Source: Nitrospira sp. (GTDB taxonomy: Bacteria; Nitrospirota; Nitrospiria; Nitrospirales; Nitrospiraceae). From it: a stretch of 64,000 bases of DNA. How positions within the stretch are numbered: position 1 is the stretch's first letter; every line of letters begins with the position of its first letter. The position numbers were made by a program, and so were the translations under genes. The stretch is from positions 62,001-126,000 of the forward strand of contig JANDJL010000005.1 of assembly GCA_024330965.1 (NCBI GenBank), read 5' to 3'. Positions 31,065 through 40,854 of the stretch are shown piece after piece. The notes below the pieces were generated by a model, which worked only from the letters and a program-made list of their open reading frames with translations, searched no databases and was not told the origin of the DNA.

Positions 31065-32906
31065 CTATCGGGCTGGACCACCGTGGTGACCGCCGTGAAT
31101 CGGCAGGTGAACGATAAAGCGACTGCCTTTGAGTTCGTTCGCTTCGACCCAGACTTCTCCACCGTGTCCTTCGACAATGTGTTTCACAATGGCCAGGCCG
31201 AGGCCGGTTCCGCCCAACTCGCGGGACCTGGCTTTGTCGACGCGATAAAAACGTTCAAAGACACGCGGTCGGTCCGCTTCCGGAATGCCGATCCCCGTAT
31301 CTGAGACGCTCAATTCAATAGCCCCTTCTGGGCCGTCGGTCGTCCGCGATCGTGATGCCCGTCTTGCCGTCACGGTGATGGTGCCGCCCGGCGGCGTGTA
31401 TTTCACGGCGTTATCCAGCAAGTTGGTCATCACTTGAACCAGCCGGTCTTCGTCACCGGTGATGGAAGGCGCGGTGTCTTCAAAGAAGGTGATGAGCCGG
31501 TGTCCTTTTTTTTCGGCCAGCGGTTTGATCGTCGAGAGCGCGCGGTCGATGACCGCGCGAAGGTCGATCGGATCCTGACGAAATGAGATGCGGCCCGATT
31601 CGATGTGTGAAAGTTCAAGCAGGTCTCCGATGATAAGATTCAACCGATCGCTTTGCTTGAGAATGATATCGAGAAAATTTGCCGCCATCTCCGGATCGTC
31701 CTTGGCGCCGTCCAGGAGCGCTTCCACGTACCCCTTGATCGAGGTGAGCGGCGTGCGCAATTCATGAGAGACGTTGGCCACGAAGTCCTTGCGAATGGTT
31801 TCCAGGCGGCGAAGCTCTGTAATATCGTGACAGACCAGCACCACGCATGCTTCATTGTCCCGTTCTCCTCCCGCGAATGAAGCTTCGATCTGCAAACACC
31901 GCCCTGTCAGCGGGAGAATCAGTTCGGCTTCGTGATGACTTCGAGATCGAAGCGTCTCCTCCACCAACTCGCTCAACTGCCGGTTTCGGAACAATTCCGC
32001 AAACGGACGCCCGCGAGCCTCGGCACGGGAGATGCCAAAGATGCGCTCCAACGCGGGGTTCATTTGCAACACATAGCCTCGGCGATCCAAGACCATCACG
32101 CCTTCGATCATGGATGTCAGCACGGCCAGCAGTTGCGCCCGATCTTCGGACAATTCGGCGAACTGGGTCTGCATTCGGTCGGCTATCTGATTGAGAGTGT
32201 CGGCCAGTAGGCCGACGTCGTCGTGCTCGGCGTTCTTTGCGAGAACGGCGAAGTTTCCCGAGGCCAGACGGCGGGCGGCCCGTGCTACGGCTGAAAATGG
32301 GTGAGTCAGGCTGCGGACAAGCCACACATTAAACGCCGCGACCGCCAAGAAGACAAGCCCCAGCGTGAGGACGACGGTCTGTTTTGTGCGATTGATGTCT
32401 CGGTCCATCTGTGTCGTCGCGATCCCGACGCGCACAACGATCGGGTTGTGAAGGCCGGTGGATGTTGTCGTCGCGGCTCGATAAAAGGTGCGATCACCAG
32501 TTATCTCGTCGATTCTGATATCCTGGCCCTGTCCCGCGGAGAGGGCGTGTCGGACTTCCGGCTTGTTTGCTTGATTCTCAGGAGAGGACGGGGTGTCGCC
32601 CTGGATGGCGCTGTCGGCAATGACGGTGCCGTCAGAGGTGATGAGTGTGACACGGGCGGAGGCCCGGGTGCCAAGCTCGTGAGCGATGGTTTGGAGGTGT
32701 GAGGGTGAGGGAAGGTGGTCTGGCGATGCAAACAGGGTGGATAGGTTGTATTCGACGAACTTGACGGTGGTTTCCAAGACGGTGTTTTGCTGGAAGAGGT
32801 GCTGCCGATCCAATGACCGGATGATGAAGATTCCTGCTATGAGGAAAAGACAGGCCGTTGCGAAAACCACAACGCATGCCAGTTTCCATCTGGTCGGGAG
32901 CTTCAT
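31065..32906 (-). CDS. phoR: PhoR-like sensor histidine kinase (HAMP, PAS, HisKA, HATPase)
   Basis: FVANVSHELRTPLTSIKGYVEALLDGAKDDPEMAANFLDIILKQSDRLNLIIGDLLELS; paired with PhoB-like RR; start reassigned to MKLPTRWKLACVV. Confidence 0.85.
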   Translation of the reverse strand: MKLPTRWKLACVVVFATACLFLIAGIFIIRSLDRQHLFQQNTVLETTVKFVEYNLSTLFASPDHLPSPSHLQTIAHELGTRASARVTLITSDGTVIADSAIQGDTPSSPENQANKPEVRHALSAGQGQDIRIDEITGDRTFYRAATTTSTGLHNPIVVRVGIATTQMDRDINRTKQTVVLTLGLVFLAVAAFNVWLVRSLTHPFSAVARAARRLASGNFAVLAKNAEHDDVGLLADTLNQIADRMQTQFAELSEDRAQLLAVLTSMIEGVMVLDRRGYVLQMNPALERIFGISRAEARGRPFAELFRNRQLSELVEETLRSRSHHEAELILPLTGRCLQIEASFAGGERDNEACVVLVCHDITELRRLETIRKDFVANVSHELRTPLTSIKGYVEALLDGAKDDPEMAANFLDIILKQSDRLNLIIGDLLELSHIESGRISFRQDPIDLRAVIDRALSTIKPLAEKKGHRLITFFEDTAPSITGDEDRLVQVMTNLLDNAVKYTPPGGTITVTARRASRSRTTDGPEGAIELSVSDTGIGIPEADRPRVFERFYRVDKARSRELGGTGLGLAIVKHIVEGHGGEVWVEANELKGSRFIVHLPIHGGHHGGPAR

Positions 32907-32991
32907 GGGAAGGGGGAAAAAAAATGAGGCATCAAGAACGAGAAAATGACGGGGTGAAGAGAAGGTAGAGAGTGATCGCGCATCACGCGCA

Positions 32992-33702
32992 TCATACGTC
33001 TCCCGCAGGATCTTTGAGCTTATACCCCAGCGATTTGACGGATACGATGGCGTCTTCAAGAATGGGTAGTTTCTGCTTGAGTCGCCGGATATGGACGTCG
33101 ACAGTTCGGGTTGTACCGAAGTAATCATATCCCCAGACGGCATTGAGAAGAACATCGCGGGTTAACACCCGACCAGGATGTCGAAGAAGGTGTTCGAGCA
33201 ATCCGAACTCCTTGGCTGTCAGCACGACTTCTTCCTGGCCGACCCGTACTTCATGGCGTCCTAAATCCATCGACAAAGGACCGTAGTGGTAATGGGTGGT
33301 TCCGTTGGCTTGTGCCCGTTCTATGCGACGGAAGAGAGCCTTTACGCGGGCTGTCAGTGTCTTGGGGCTGAACGGCTTGGTGACATAGTCGTCGGCGCCT
33401 AGTTCGAGGCCGATGACGGTATCGGATTCTTCCGCTTTGGCCGTCAGCATGATGATGGGCAGCATCGCCGTATCGGAAGCGCCCCGCACGCGCTTGCAGA
33501 CCTCGAGGCCGTCCATATCGGGCAACATGAGGTCCAACACGATGAGAGCCGGCTTTTCTTGAGCGATGAGTTTTAGACATTCCGGGCCTGTTGCAGCGGT
33601 GATCACACGAAAGCCCTCCTTTTCCAGGTACAGCTTGACGAGCTGTTGAATGTCTTTTTCATCCTCGACAACGAGGATTTTCTTGGGCGAGGAGGCTGGC
33701 AT
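32992..33702 (-). CDS. phoB: PhoB-like OmpR-family response regulator
   Basis: ILVVEDEKDIQQLVKLYLEKEGFRV...LDLMLPDMDGLEVCKRVRG...GADDYVTKPFSPKTL plus winged-helix TRTVDVHIRRLKQKL. Confidence 0.9.
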   Translation of the reverse strand: MPASSPKKILVVEDEKDIQQLVKLYLEKEGFRVITAATGPECLKLIAQEKPALIVLDLMLPDMDGLEVCKRVRGASDTAMLPIIMLTAKAEESDTVIGLELGADDYVTKPFSPKTLTARVKALFRRIERAQANGTTHYHYGPLSMDLGRHEVRVGQEEVVLTAKEFGLLEHLLRHPGRVLTRDVLLNAVWGYDYFGTTRTVDVHIRRLKQKLPILEDAIVSVKSLGYKLKDPAGDV

Positions 33703-34104
33703 AGACTGCTTTCAGCCTACGGATGGGCAACGAGGCTGTCAAGGGCTAGGCGAAGAAGTAGGAGCAGCAGGCGGCAGGTGCTTCGCAGGGGACCAAATCA
33801 TTTCGTGGTTGCTGAGGTTGAAGTGGAATCGCGAAGCGAGGGCGTCCTGCCTCCTTTAGGACGGTTACTGTGAAGGTGGTGAATCCGTGGAAGGTGTTTT
33901 GGCAGAGACTGGTGAGAGTGGGAAAGCGGTGGTGTTCGGACTGTAGGGAATCTCGTACTGCCGTCTAGCCGATTGATAAATCAAGCGACTTGCATGGTTC
34001 TCCGCTATCGACATTGTCGTGGAACCCTACAGAGGTTCTGCGCCCCCATTGCGAACGGCCTATTTTGTCCAAATAAAATAGTAGGTTGCGCGTTGAAGAC
34101 CGAC

Positions 34105-34120
34105 TGGCATATGCCTTGCT
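34105..34120 (+). promoter_or_regulatory. Sigma-54 (-24/-12)-like promoter
   Basis: TGGCAT-ATGCC-TTGCT matches TGGCAy-N5-TTGCw; about 200 bp upstream of the exported BACON-repeat gene on the same strand. Confidence 0.5.
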
Positions 34121-34320
34121 GAACCCTCGCCTGACCCCTGCAAGTTGATGTTTTTCCTCCCTGTAACAGGAAAACGAAACTCGGGGCTGTTACGCGGAAT
34201 TTCCACGAACAAACTCGCTCGGTAAACCATGCCTGGGTGAGCTGCATCTGGTGAACGATTGCGCTCGCAGAAGTCGGCGTTGTCTGTGGAGTGTGTTCAA
34301 AGCAGAAGAGGAGTTCAGCC

Positions 34321-35544
34321 ATGAAGAGCAAGTGGAAGTATGTGATAGCCGGACTTGTGGCATTGTGGGCGGCACCCGCGTGGAGCGCCTCGTTGACCTG
34401 GACCGCCAACACCGAGTCGGATTTGGCCGGCTATCGCGTGTACCGTTGCAGCGTGTCGAACTGTTCGCGGACATCTGGGACCGCTACGCTCCTGGCGACG
34501 CTTGGACGTGTGACCAGCTTCAACATTGGAACTCCGTCCACTACTCAATATTACTTTCTCACGGCGTACGACTATGTCGGGAACGAGTCGCGGGAGAGTG
34601 CGGTGGTTACATACACGCCACCGAGTACCCCACCACGTATTGGGGCCAGTCCGACCAGCTTCTCCTTCGCCGCGACGCAGGGGGGGGCCAATCCTACCTC
34701 GCAGACCCTCACGATCACCAATACAGGCGGTGGGACCCTCAGTTGGACCTTGAGCGAGTCGATCAGTTGGCTGACCTTGAGTCAGACCTCGGGGAGCGGC
34801 AACGCATCCGTCACGCTCAGTGTCACGACTGGAACTCTGCAGGCTGGCATTTATAGTGGCACCATCGTGATCAGCGCCACCGGTGCATCATCGGTCGTCA
34901 TTCCCGTAACATTTACCGTGGCGAGTGCTCCCGTACCAGTGATACGGGTCAATCCTACGAGTTTGACCTTTACGGCGATGGAGGGGGCGACTCCATCTTC
35001 CCAAACCTTCACCGTGACCAATGGTGGCGGTGGCACGTTGCGGTGGAGCATCAGGAACAACCGGGCGTGGATCGCTCACACCCCGCTCGATGGAACCGGA
35101 AACGTCACGGTTACGGTCGGAGTGGTGACCACTGGGTTGTTACCCGGAACCTACACGGGATCGATCTCAGTGGCAGCGGAAGGGGCGAGCACAGTCTCGC
35201 TCCCAGTCACGCTTTCGATTGTGCCTAGATCCTCTTCGCCTATTATCAGTGTCAGTCCGACAAGCCTTTCATTTACGGCAAGGGTTGGTGGGGCGAATCC
35301 CTCAACGAGGGCATTGGGGATCTCGAACGTGGGAGGAGGAACGTTGACGTGGCGTGCCAGACACAATTGCAACGGCAATTGGTTCTGGCATAGCCCCACT
35401 GACGGGAGTGGCAATGCCACCATCACAACGGGAGTTGTGACCGCGGGCCTGTTGGCGGGGACCTATACCTGCCACCTATCGGTGGCAACGCCTGATCTGT
35501 CTTCTGTGGTCATCGTGCCGATTACATTGACGATGACTCCTTAA
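34321..35544 (+). CDS. Exported FnIII + triple BACON/Ig-like repeat protein
   Basis: Signal peptide MKSKWKYVIAGLVALWAAPAWSA; FnIII-like SLTWTANTESDLAGYRVYRC; three repeats starting ASPTSFSFAATQGG, VNPTSLTFTAMEGA, VSPTSLSFTARVGG. Confidence 0.75.
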   Translation: MKSKWKYVIAGLVALWAAPAWSASLTWTANTESDLAGYRVYRCSVSNCSRTSGTATLLATLGRVTSFNIGTPSTTQYYFLTAYDYVGNESRESAVVTYTPPSTPPRIGASPTSFSFAATQGGANPTSQTLTITNTGGGTLSWTLSESISWLTLSQTSGSGNASVTLSVTTGTLQAGIYSGTIVISATGASSVVIPVTFTVASAPVPVIRVNPTSLTFTAMEGATPSSQTFTVTNGGGGTLRWSIRNNRAWIAHTPLDGTGNVTVTVGVVTTGLLPGTYTGSISVAAEGASTVSLPVTLSIVPRSSSPIISVSPTSLSFTARVGGANPSTRALGISNVGGGTLTWRARHNCNGNWFWHSPTDGSGNATITTGVVTAGLLAGTYTCHLSVATPDLSSVVIVPITLTMTP

Positions 35545-35827
35545 CTGGAACAACGGCCTGAGGACGGGAGGCTTCATGGCCATTTTCGTCCTCTGGCTGA
35601 TAATAATAGGATTGAGGCGGTTCTGCAGGCGTTCATTTCTTTCGGAGTTGGTCGCGGGATCCTTCGAGTGCGACTCCCGGCTGTGTCGAAGAGGTTCGTC
35701 TGCAACAGCATCGAGCTGGTTGACGATGCCTGGCTATCTGACGTATCGTGGGCGGGCGGTACGGGATACAGAATAGAAGTAGGGTAATCCTGTCGATCCT
35801 AGCCCTAGCCGAAGGAGCGATCTCCTC

Positions 35828-36805
35828 ATGAAAATCTATCTTGCCAATCCCCGCGGGTTTTGCGCCGGTGTCGATCGGGCGATCGACATTGTGGACCTGT
35901 CCCTTAAAAAGTACGGCGCTCCCATTTATGTGCGTCACGAGATCGTCCATAGCCGTCACGTTGTGAATTCGCTCCGGCAAAAGGGTGCCGTGTTCGTGGA
36001 AGAGTTAAACGAGGTTCCCGAAGGGTCGGTGGTGATCTTCAGCGCGCACGGCGTGGCCAAGGCTGTGTGGGAGGAAGCGCGTCAACGCCGTCTCCACGTG
36101 ATCGATGCCACGTGCCCGCTGGTAATCAAGGTCCACAACGAAGTCAACCGTGATTATGCTCAAGGGTATGAGCTGATCCTCATCGGCCATGCGGGCCATC
36201 CGGAAGTGATCGGGACGTTGGGGCAGATTCCTGACAAGTTCCACCTGGTGTCTTCTGTGGAAGATGTCGAGGCGTTGCAGGTCGACAATACCGCGAATTT
36301 GTCCTACGTGACGCAGACCACATTAAGCGTGGATGAATGTCGGGATATCGTCACCGCGCTGCACCGGCGGTTTCCAAACATCAAGGGGCCCCATCAAGAA
36401 GACATCTGTTACGCGACGCAGAACCGCCAAAATGCGGTCAAGGAACTGTCTCGCCTCGTGGACGTTATTTTGGTCATTGGATCGCCGAACAGCTCGAACT
36501 CCAATCGCTTGCGGGAATTGGGCGAACGTTGCGGGATTCCGTCCTACCTGATCGATTCGGCCAACGATATTGATCCGACCTGGCTTGAAGGGGCCAGGGC
36601 CGTCGGTATCACCGCTGGCGCTTCCGCTCCGGAGGTGTTGGTAACAGAAGTGGTCGCCTTCCTTCAGTCGAACGGCCCCTCGGAGGTCGAGGAACTGACC
36701 GTGATTGAGGAAGACGTCGAGTTTCTCTTGCCGAAAGAATTGGTTCAAATCGAATCGCCCAGCCAACAGTCCACGAAGACCGCGACCGGTGTCGGGGCCG
36801 GGTGA
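35828..36805 (+). CDS. ispH: 4-hydroxy-3-methylbut-2-enyl diphosphate reductase
   Basis: [71 protein letters not shown]. Confidence 0.97.
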   Translation: MKIYLANPRGFCAGVDRAIDIVDLSLKKYGAPIYVRHEIVHSRHVVNSLRQKGAVFVEELNEVPEGSVVIFSAHGVAKAVWEEARQRRLHVIDATCPLVIKVHNEVNRDYAQGYELILIGHAGHPEVIGTLGQIPDKFHLVSSVEDVEALQVDNTANLSYVTQTTLSVDECRDIVTALHRRFPNIKGPHQEDICYATQNRQNAVKELSRLVDVILVIGSPNSSNSNRLRELGERCGIPSYLIDSANDIDPTWLEGARAVGITAGASAPEVLVTEVVAFLQSNGPSEVEELTVIEEDVEFLLPKELVQIESPSQQSTKTATGVGAG

Positions 36806-36972
36806 TTGAGCCACTCCCCCGCAACATCTTGCGGTGCTCTTATTTTCTCCCCACAATGGGTGGTCGTTCTTTTTGATTTCCGCGGATTCGTATGTTACAA
36901 AACTTCGCTCGATATCATGGGGATTCATGAAGAATGAGGGCCTTCTGTGGCCATGTGTGAAGGGGGAAGTCG

Positions 36973-39900
36973 ATGTATCTCAAGTCCTTGGACATGCTGG
37001 GCTTTAAATCGTTTGTCGAGGGGAAGATCGAATTTCCAGAGGGCGTCACCGCGGTCGTCGGGCCCAACGGAAGCGGGAAAAGCAATGTCGTCGATGCGAT
37101 CCTCTGGGTCTTGGGCGAACAAAGCACCAAGACGCTCAGGAGCGAAAAGATGGAGGACGTCATTTTCAACGGCACGACGCTCAGAAAGCCGTTGGGAATG
37201 GCCGAAGTCTCCCTAACGATCGGGGGCTTGGATCGGTCATCAATCAAACTCGATGGAAGCACAGGATTGCCCGGCCAATTGACCGAATTCCAGGAGCTGA
37301 TGATCACCCGCCGGTTGTATCGGAACGGGGAGAGCGAATACTTCATCAATAAAACCCCTTGCCGGCTCAAAGACATCCGGAGCCTGTTGCTTGATACTCG
37401 CGCGGGGAGCAAGGGACACACGGTGATCGCTCAGGGTCAGATTGACCAGATTTTGAACGCCTCTCCACGGGATCGGCGCGAGCTGATCGAAGAGACCGCC
37501 GGCATCGTCCGTTATAAAAAGCAAAAGGCCGAAGCGTTACGGAAACTCGACATAACGCAGCAGAACTTGCTTCGGGTTCGTGACGTGATCGCGGAGGTGA
37601 AAAAACAGCTCAATTCTCTTGAGCGGCAGGCCCGTCAGGCGCGAACGTATCAGGCGTTGCAGCAAGAGGTTCGGGGGTTGGAAGTCGAGTTGCTGACGAG
37701 AGAATTCAGGGCGCTGCAGGCTGGATTGGCGGAGGCGGAGACGGAACTCGCCTCATATGACGCCAAAGAAGCGTCGATCGCGGCGGAGCAGGCTCGGGTG
37801 GCGACGGAACTGGAGCAGATCCGTCTTCAGGCTGTTGCGACGAATGAAGCGATTGATCGGATTCGCCGTGCCTTCTCGGATGTGGAACATCGGCAGGGGC
37901 AGGCTCTGACGGCCTCAGAGGTGGCCAGGAATCGCAGTCAATTATTTGAGCAACAACAGCAGCAAGAGGCGAAGGAATTCGACGACCTTGCGCAAATCGA
38001 AAAAGGCCTGGAAGCCTCGCGCGAGGCGATCGAGGCCTCATTAGCGGCGAGAGAACGGGAGATCAAGGACCGTGAAGCCGTCTGCGCGGAGTTGGATCAG
38101 GAAATGAGCCGTCTTTTGGAACAACGGGCGACGGCGGCGGCCGAGAAGGATTGTGGGCATCAAGAGCTTCTCCGATTGGCTGTGCAAGTGGCGAATGCGG
38201 AACAGGCGCTGGCCCAGTGGGCTCGGCGTCTGGACGAGGTGGCCGAGCGCGAGACACTGCTGGGAGCGGCCCTGGCCGACGCGCTGACTCAGCGGGCCGC
38301 AGTGAGTGTGCAGCGCGAGTCGCTACGGCTGGAGCAAGGAGAAACGGGCAAGCTGGTGGAGAGTTTGCGTGAACAGCACGAGCTGATTCGAAGAAATGCG
38401 GATCGGGTCACCCAAGAACTCCGGACGCTTGACGAAGTGATTTTACGCCGGTCCGAGGAATCGGCTGCGGTCGATTCTCGGTTGAATGCCTTACAGGGAC
38501 TGGTGCGGGAAGAAATGGGATACGGGCGGGAAGGACGTGATGAGGCGACGGCGTTGAAATCATGCGGCGGTGTGGGGGATGCGCTGGCCGAATGGCTGAC
38601 CGTTCCATCAGGACTGGATCGAGCAGTGGAAGCATTTCTGGGCGAACGAGTGCACGGATGGGTGATTGACGAACCGGCGGTCGCGATACGGGCCGTCGAA
38701 TTTCTGCAGGAGAAATCACTGGGACGCGGGACGTTCATTCCGAAGCAGCCCCGATGGGAACGGCTGAGTGGGCAGGTCGAGGAGTGGTGGGCGGCGATGG
38801 CAGGACAGCCGGGGGTGTTGGGGCGTGCGGTCGATCTGATTCAGACGGAAGCGAATTTGCTCGTCGCTCGCGATAGCCTGTTCGATCGGGTGGTCTTTGT
38901 GGAATCTCTGCATGACGCCCTGCGGCTTTGGGAACAACGGATGTGGTCGGACCAACGGGGACCCATCCTGGTCACGCGGGCGGGAGAGATTGTGGATGCT
39001 TCGGGAATTATCAGCGGAGGGCGGGCGAGCGGAGATCGTGGGTTGCTGGAGCGGCGTCGGGAAGTCATCGAGTTGCAAAGGGAGCAGACGATCATCATAG
39101 CGATGCTCGAACGGGACAAACAACGCCGGTTGGAATTACAGGCCGAGGCCGAGGAACTGTCTGCGCAGATGAAGCGGGTCACGGATGATTTGCGCCGGAC
39201 CGAGATGCGTGAGCTGGCGTTGCGCAAAGATGACGAGGCGTCGAACCAAGTGTGGGCCGACCTCGATCTTAAGGTGAAAAATATTGAGGCCGACATTTCC
39301 AGGAGCAAAGCGGACGGAGAGCGATACGCGGAGGAAAAGAGAGCGATCGAGACCAAGCTTCAACAATGGACGATCGAGAAGGCCGACCGCGAGACAACTC
39401 TGGTGCGACTGCAGGAGCGGCTGGCTGAGATCGATGGCCGGGGGCGGGGGCTTCAGGAGCGGCTCACCGAGGCGCGACGGTTGTTGGAAGGGCTGCGAGC
39501 CAAACAGGAGCATGAACAAGCTGATTGGACTCGTGTCATCCAACAACAGACGGACCTGAGCCGACGTCGTCAATCGTTGGCCCATCATCTGCAAGAGTTG
39601 GCGCGTGCCATTCAGGACAGTAGGGAGGAGCAGGCAAGACAGGAAGCGATCTTCCAGGAACTCAGTGCATCGGCGGCACGGCTCAGTGCTGATCTGGCGT
39701 CGGTCCAAGAGCGGCAGGCTCAGGAAATGTCCGCTCGTCAGGCGTTGGAGGCCAGCGCGGAGGAGATACGCAGGGAGATGGCAGCGGTGCGCGAGGCCCG
39801 AATGGGAGTCGAGGTGCGTCGGGCTCAGTTGCAGACTCAGTTGAACATGGTAGAAAGCACGTTGTCGGGAACCTATCAATTGGAGGCGCGGACACTGGTC

Positions 39901-40662
39901 GACAATCGACCGACATCGGACGATCAGCCGGCGTCGGGAGGAGAGGAAGGCGCGGCGCCATCGTCGACATGGAAGTCGGATGACGAGATCAGGGAGCAGC
40001 TTCAGAAATTGCGCGAGCGATTGGATCGGATGGGTCCCATCAATCTGGCAGCCATTCGCGAACATGAGGAGTTGGAGCAACGACATACGTTTCTCTCAAC
40101 GCAGGAGCAGGACCTTTCCAATTCAATCGCCTCGCTGAAAGCCATCATTCAACGGATCAATCGGACGACCAACGATCTGTTTGCCTCGACCTTCGAGGAC
40201 TTGCAGCAGAAGTTCGGCGAAGTGTTCGGCCAGTTTTTCCCCGGCGGCCGGGCCGAGCTTCGGCTCGTCGAGGAGCCGTCTTCGGAAGATGCCGGCGAGT
40301 CGGGAGATCAAGAGCCTGGAATCGACATCGTCGCGCAGCCGCCCGGGAAGCGTCTCAAAAGCATCGCGATGCTGTCTGGGGGAGAAAAGACGCTGACGGC
40401 GATGGCGCTGTTGTTCGCCAGCTTTCTTATTAGGCCGACGCCGTTTTGTCTGTTGGATGAAATCGACGCGCCGTTGGATGAGGAGAACATCGGCCGGTTC
40501 ACCGCGGTGTTGCGGGAATTGTCGCGGAACGCTCAGTTCTTAGTCGTAACTCACAATAAACGAACGATGGCGATCGCCGACTCTCTCTTCGGAGTCACGA
40601 TGGAAGAGCCGGGAGTTTCCAAGTTGGTGTCCGTACGGCTGGCCGATCTCCAGCCGACGTAA
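36973..40662 (+). CDS. smc: Chromosome segregation protein SMC
   Basis: GVTAVVGPNGSGKSNVVDAILWVLGEQSTKTLRSEKMEDVIF Walker A; long coiled coil; hinge; LSGGEKTLTAMALLFASFLIRPTPFCLLDEIDAPLDEENI signature/Walker B. Confidence 0.97.
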   Translation: MYLKSLDMLGFKSFVEGKIEFPEGVTAVVGPNGSGKSNVVDAILWVLGEQSTKTLRSEKMEDVIFNGTTLRKPLGMAEVSLTIGGLDRSSIKLDGSTGLPGQLTEFQELMITRRLYRNGESEYFINKTPCRLKDIRSLLLDTRAGSKGHTVIAQGQIDQILNASPRDRRELIEETAGIVRYKKQKAEALRKLDITQQNLLRVRDVIAEVKKQLNSLERQARQARTYQALQQEVRGLEVELLTREFRALQAGLAEAETELASYDAKEASIAAEQARVATELEQIRLQAVATNEAIDRIRRAFSDVEHRQGQALTASEVARNRSQLFEQQQQQEAKEFDDLAQIEKGLEASREAIEASLAAREREIKDREAVCAELDQEMSRLLEQRATAAAEKDCGHQELLRLAVQVANAEQALAQWARRLDEVAERETLLGAALADALTQRAAVSVQRESLRLEQGETGKLVESLREQHELIRRNADRVTQELRTLDEVILRRSEESAAVDSRLNALQGLVREEMGYGREGRDEATALKSCGGVGDALAEWLTVPSGLDRAVEAFLGERVHGWVIDEPAVAIRAVEFLQEKSLGRGTFIPKQPRWERLSGQVEEWWAAMAGQPGVLGRAVDLIQTEANLLVARDSLFDRVVFVESLHDALRLWEQRMWSDQRGPILVTRAGEIVDASGIISGGRASGDRGLLERRREVIELQREQTIIIAMLERDKQRRLELQAEAEELSAQMKRVTDDLRRTEMRELALRKDDEASNQVWADLDLKVKNIEADISRSKADGERYAEEKRAIETKLQQWTIEKADRETTLVRLQERLAEIDGRGRGLQERLTEARRLLEGLRAKQEHEQADWTRVIQQQTDLSRRRQSLAHHLQELARAIQDSREEQARQEAIFQELSASAARLSADLASVQERQAQEMSARQALEASAEEIRREMAAVREARMGVEVRRAQLQTQLNMVESTLSGTYQLEARTLVDNRPTSDDQPASGGEEGAAPSSTWKSDDEIREQLQKLRERLDRMGPINLAAIREHEELEQRHTFLSTQEQDLSNSIASLKAIIQRINRTTNDLFASTFEDLQQKFGEVFGQFFPGGRAELRLVEEPSSEDAGESGDQEPGIDIVAQPPGKRLKSIAMLSGGEKTLTAMALLFASFLIRPTPFCLLDEIDAPLDEENIGRFTAVLRELSRNAQFLVVTHNKRTMAIADSLFGVTMEEPGVSKLVSVRLADLQPT

Positions 40663-40673
40663 TGCGTGAAAAA

Positions 40674-40704
40674 ACCGTGCAAGTAAAGGGCTTTTTTGCA
40701 CGGT
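40674..40704 (+). terminator. Rho-independent-like terminator after smc
   Basis: ACCGTGCAA - loop - TTGCACGGT, 9-bp perfect stem, inner AAAGGGCTTT. Confidence 0.6.
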
Positions 40705-40854
40705 CGCTTGACTCCATCAGGGCCGTTTGTTATAAGCCCCCAGGCGGTTCGGGGTGCACGAAGTATCATCATGTGGGAAGAAGTCGTTTGCCCAGGGTCT
40801 CAGCGTCTAAGGATGCAGTAGGTCCCGTCATACTTCTCGTGCCAGAAAGATCAT

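Noticed and set aside
39136-40086. 316-aa minus-strand ORF antisense to smc
   Set aside because: Shadow of the coiled-coil region of smc; no credible motif.
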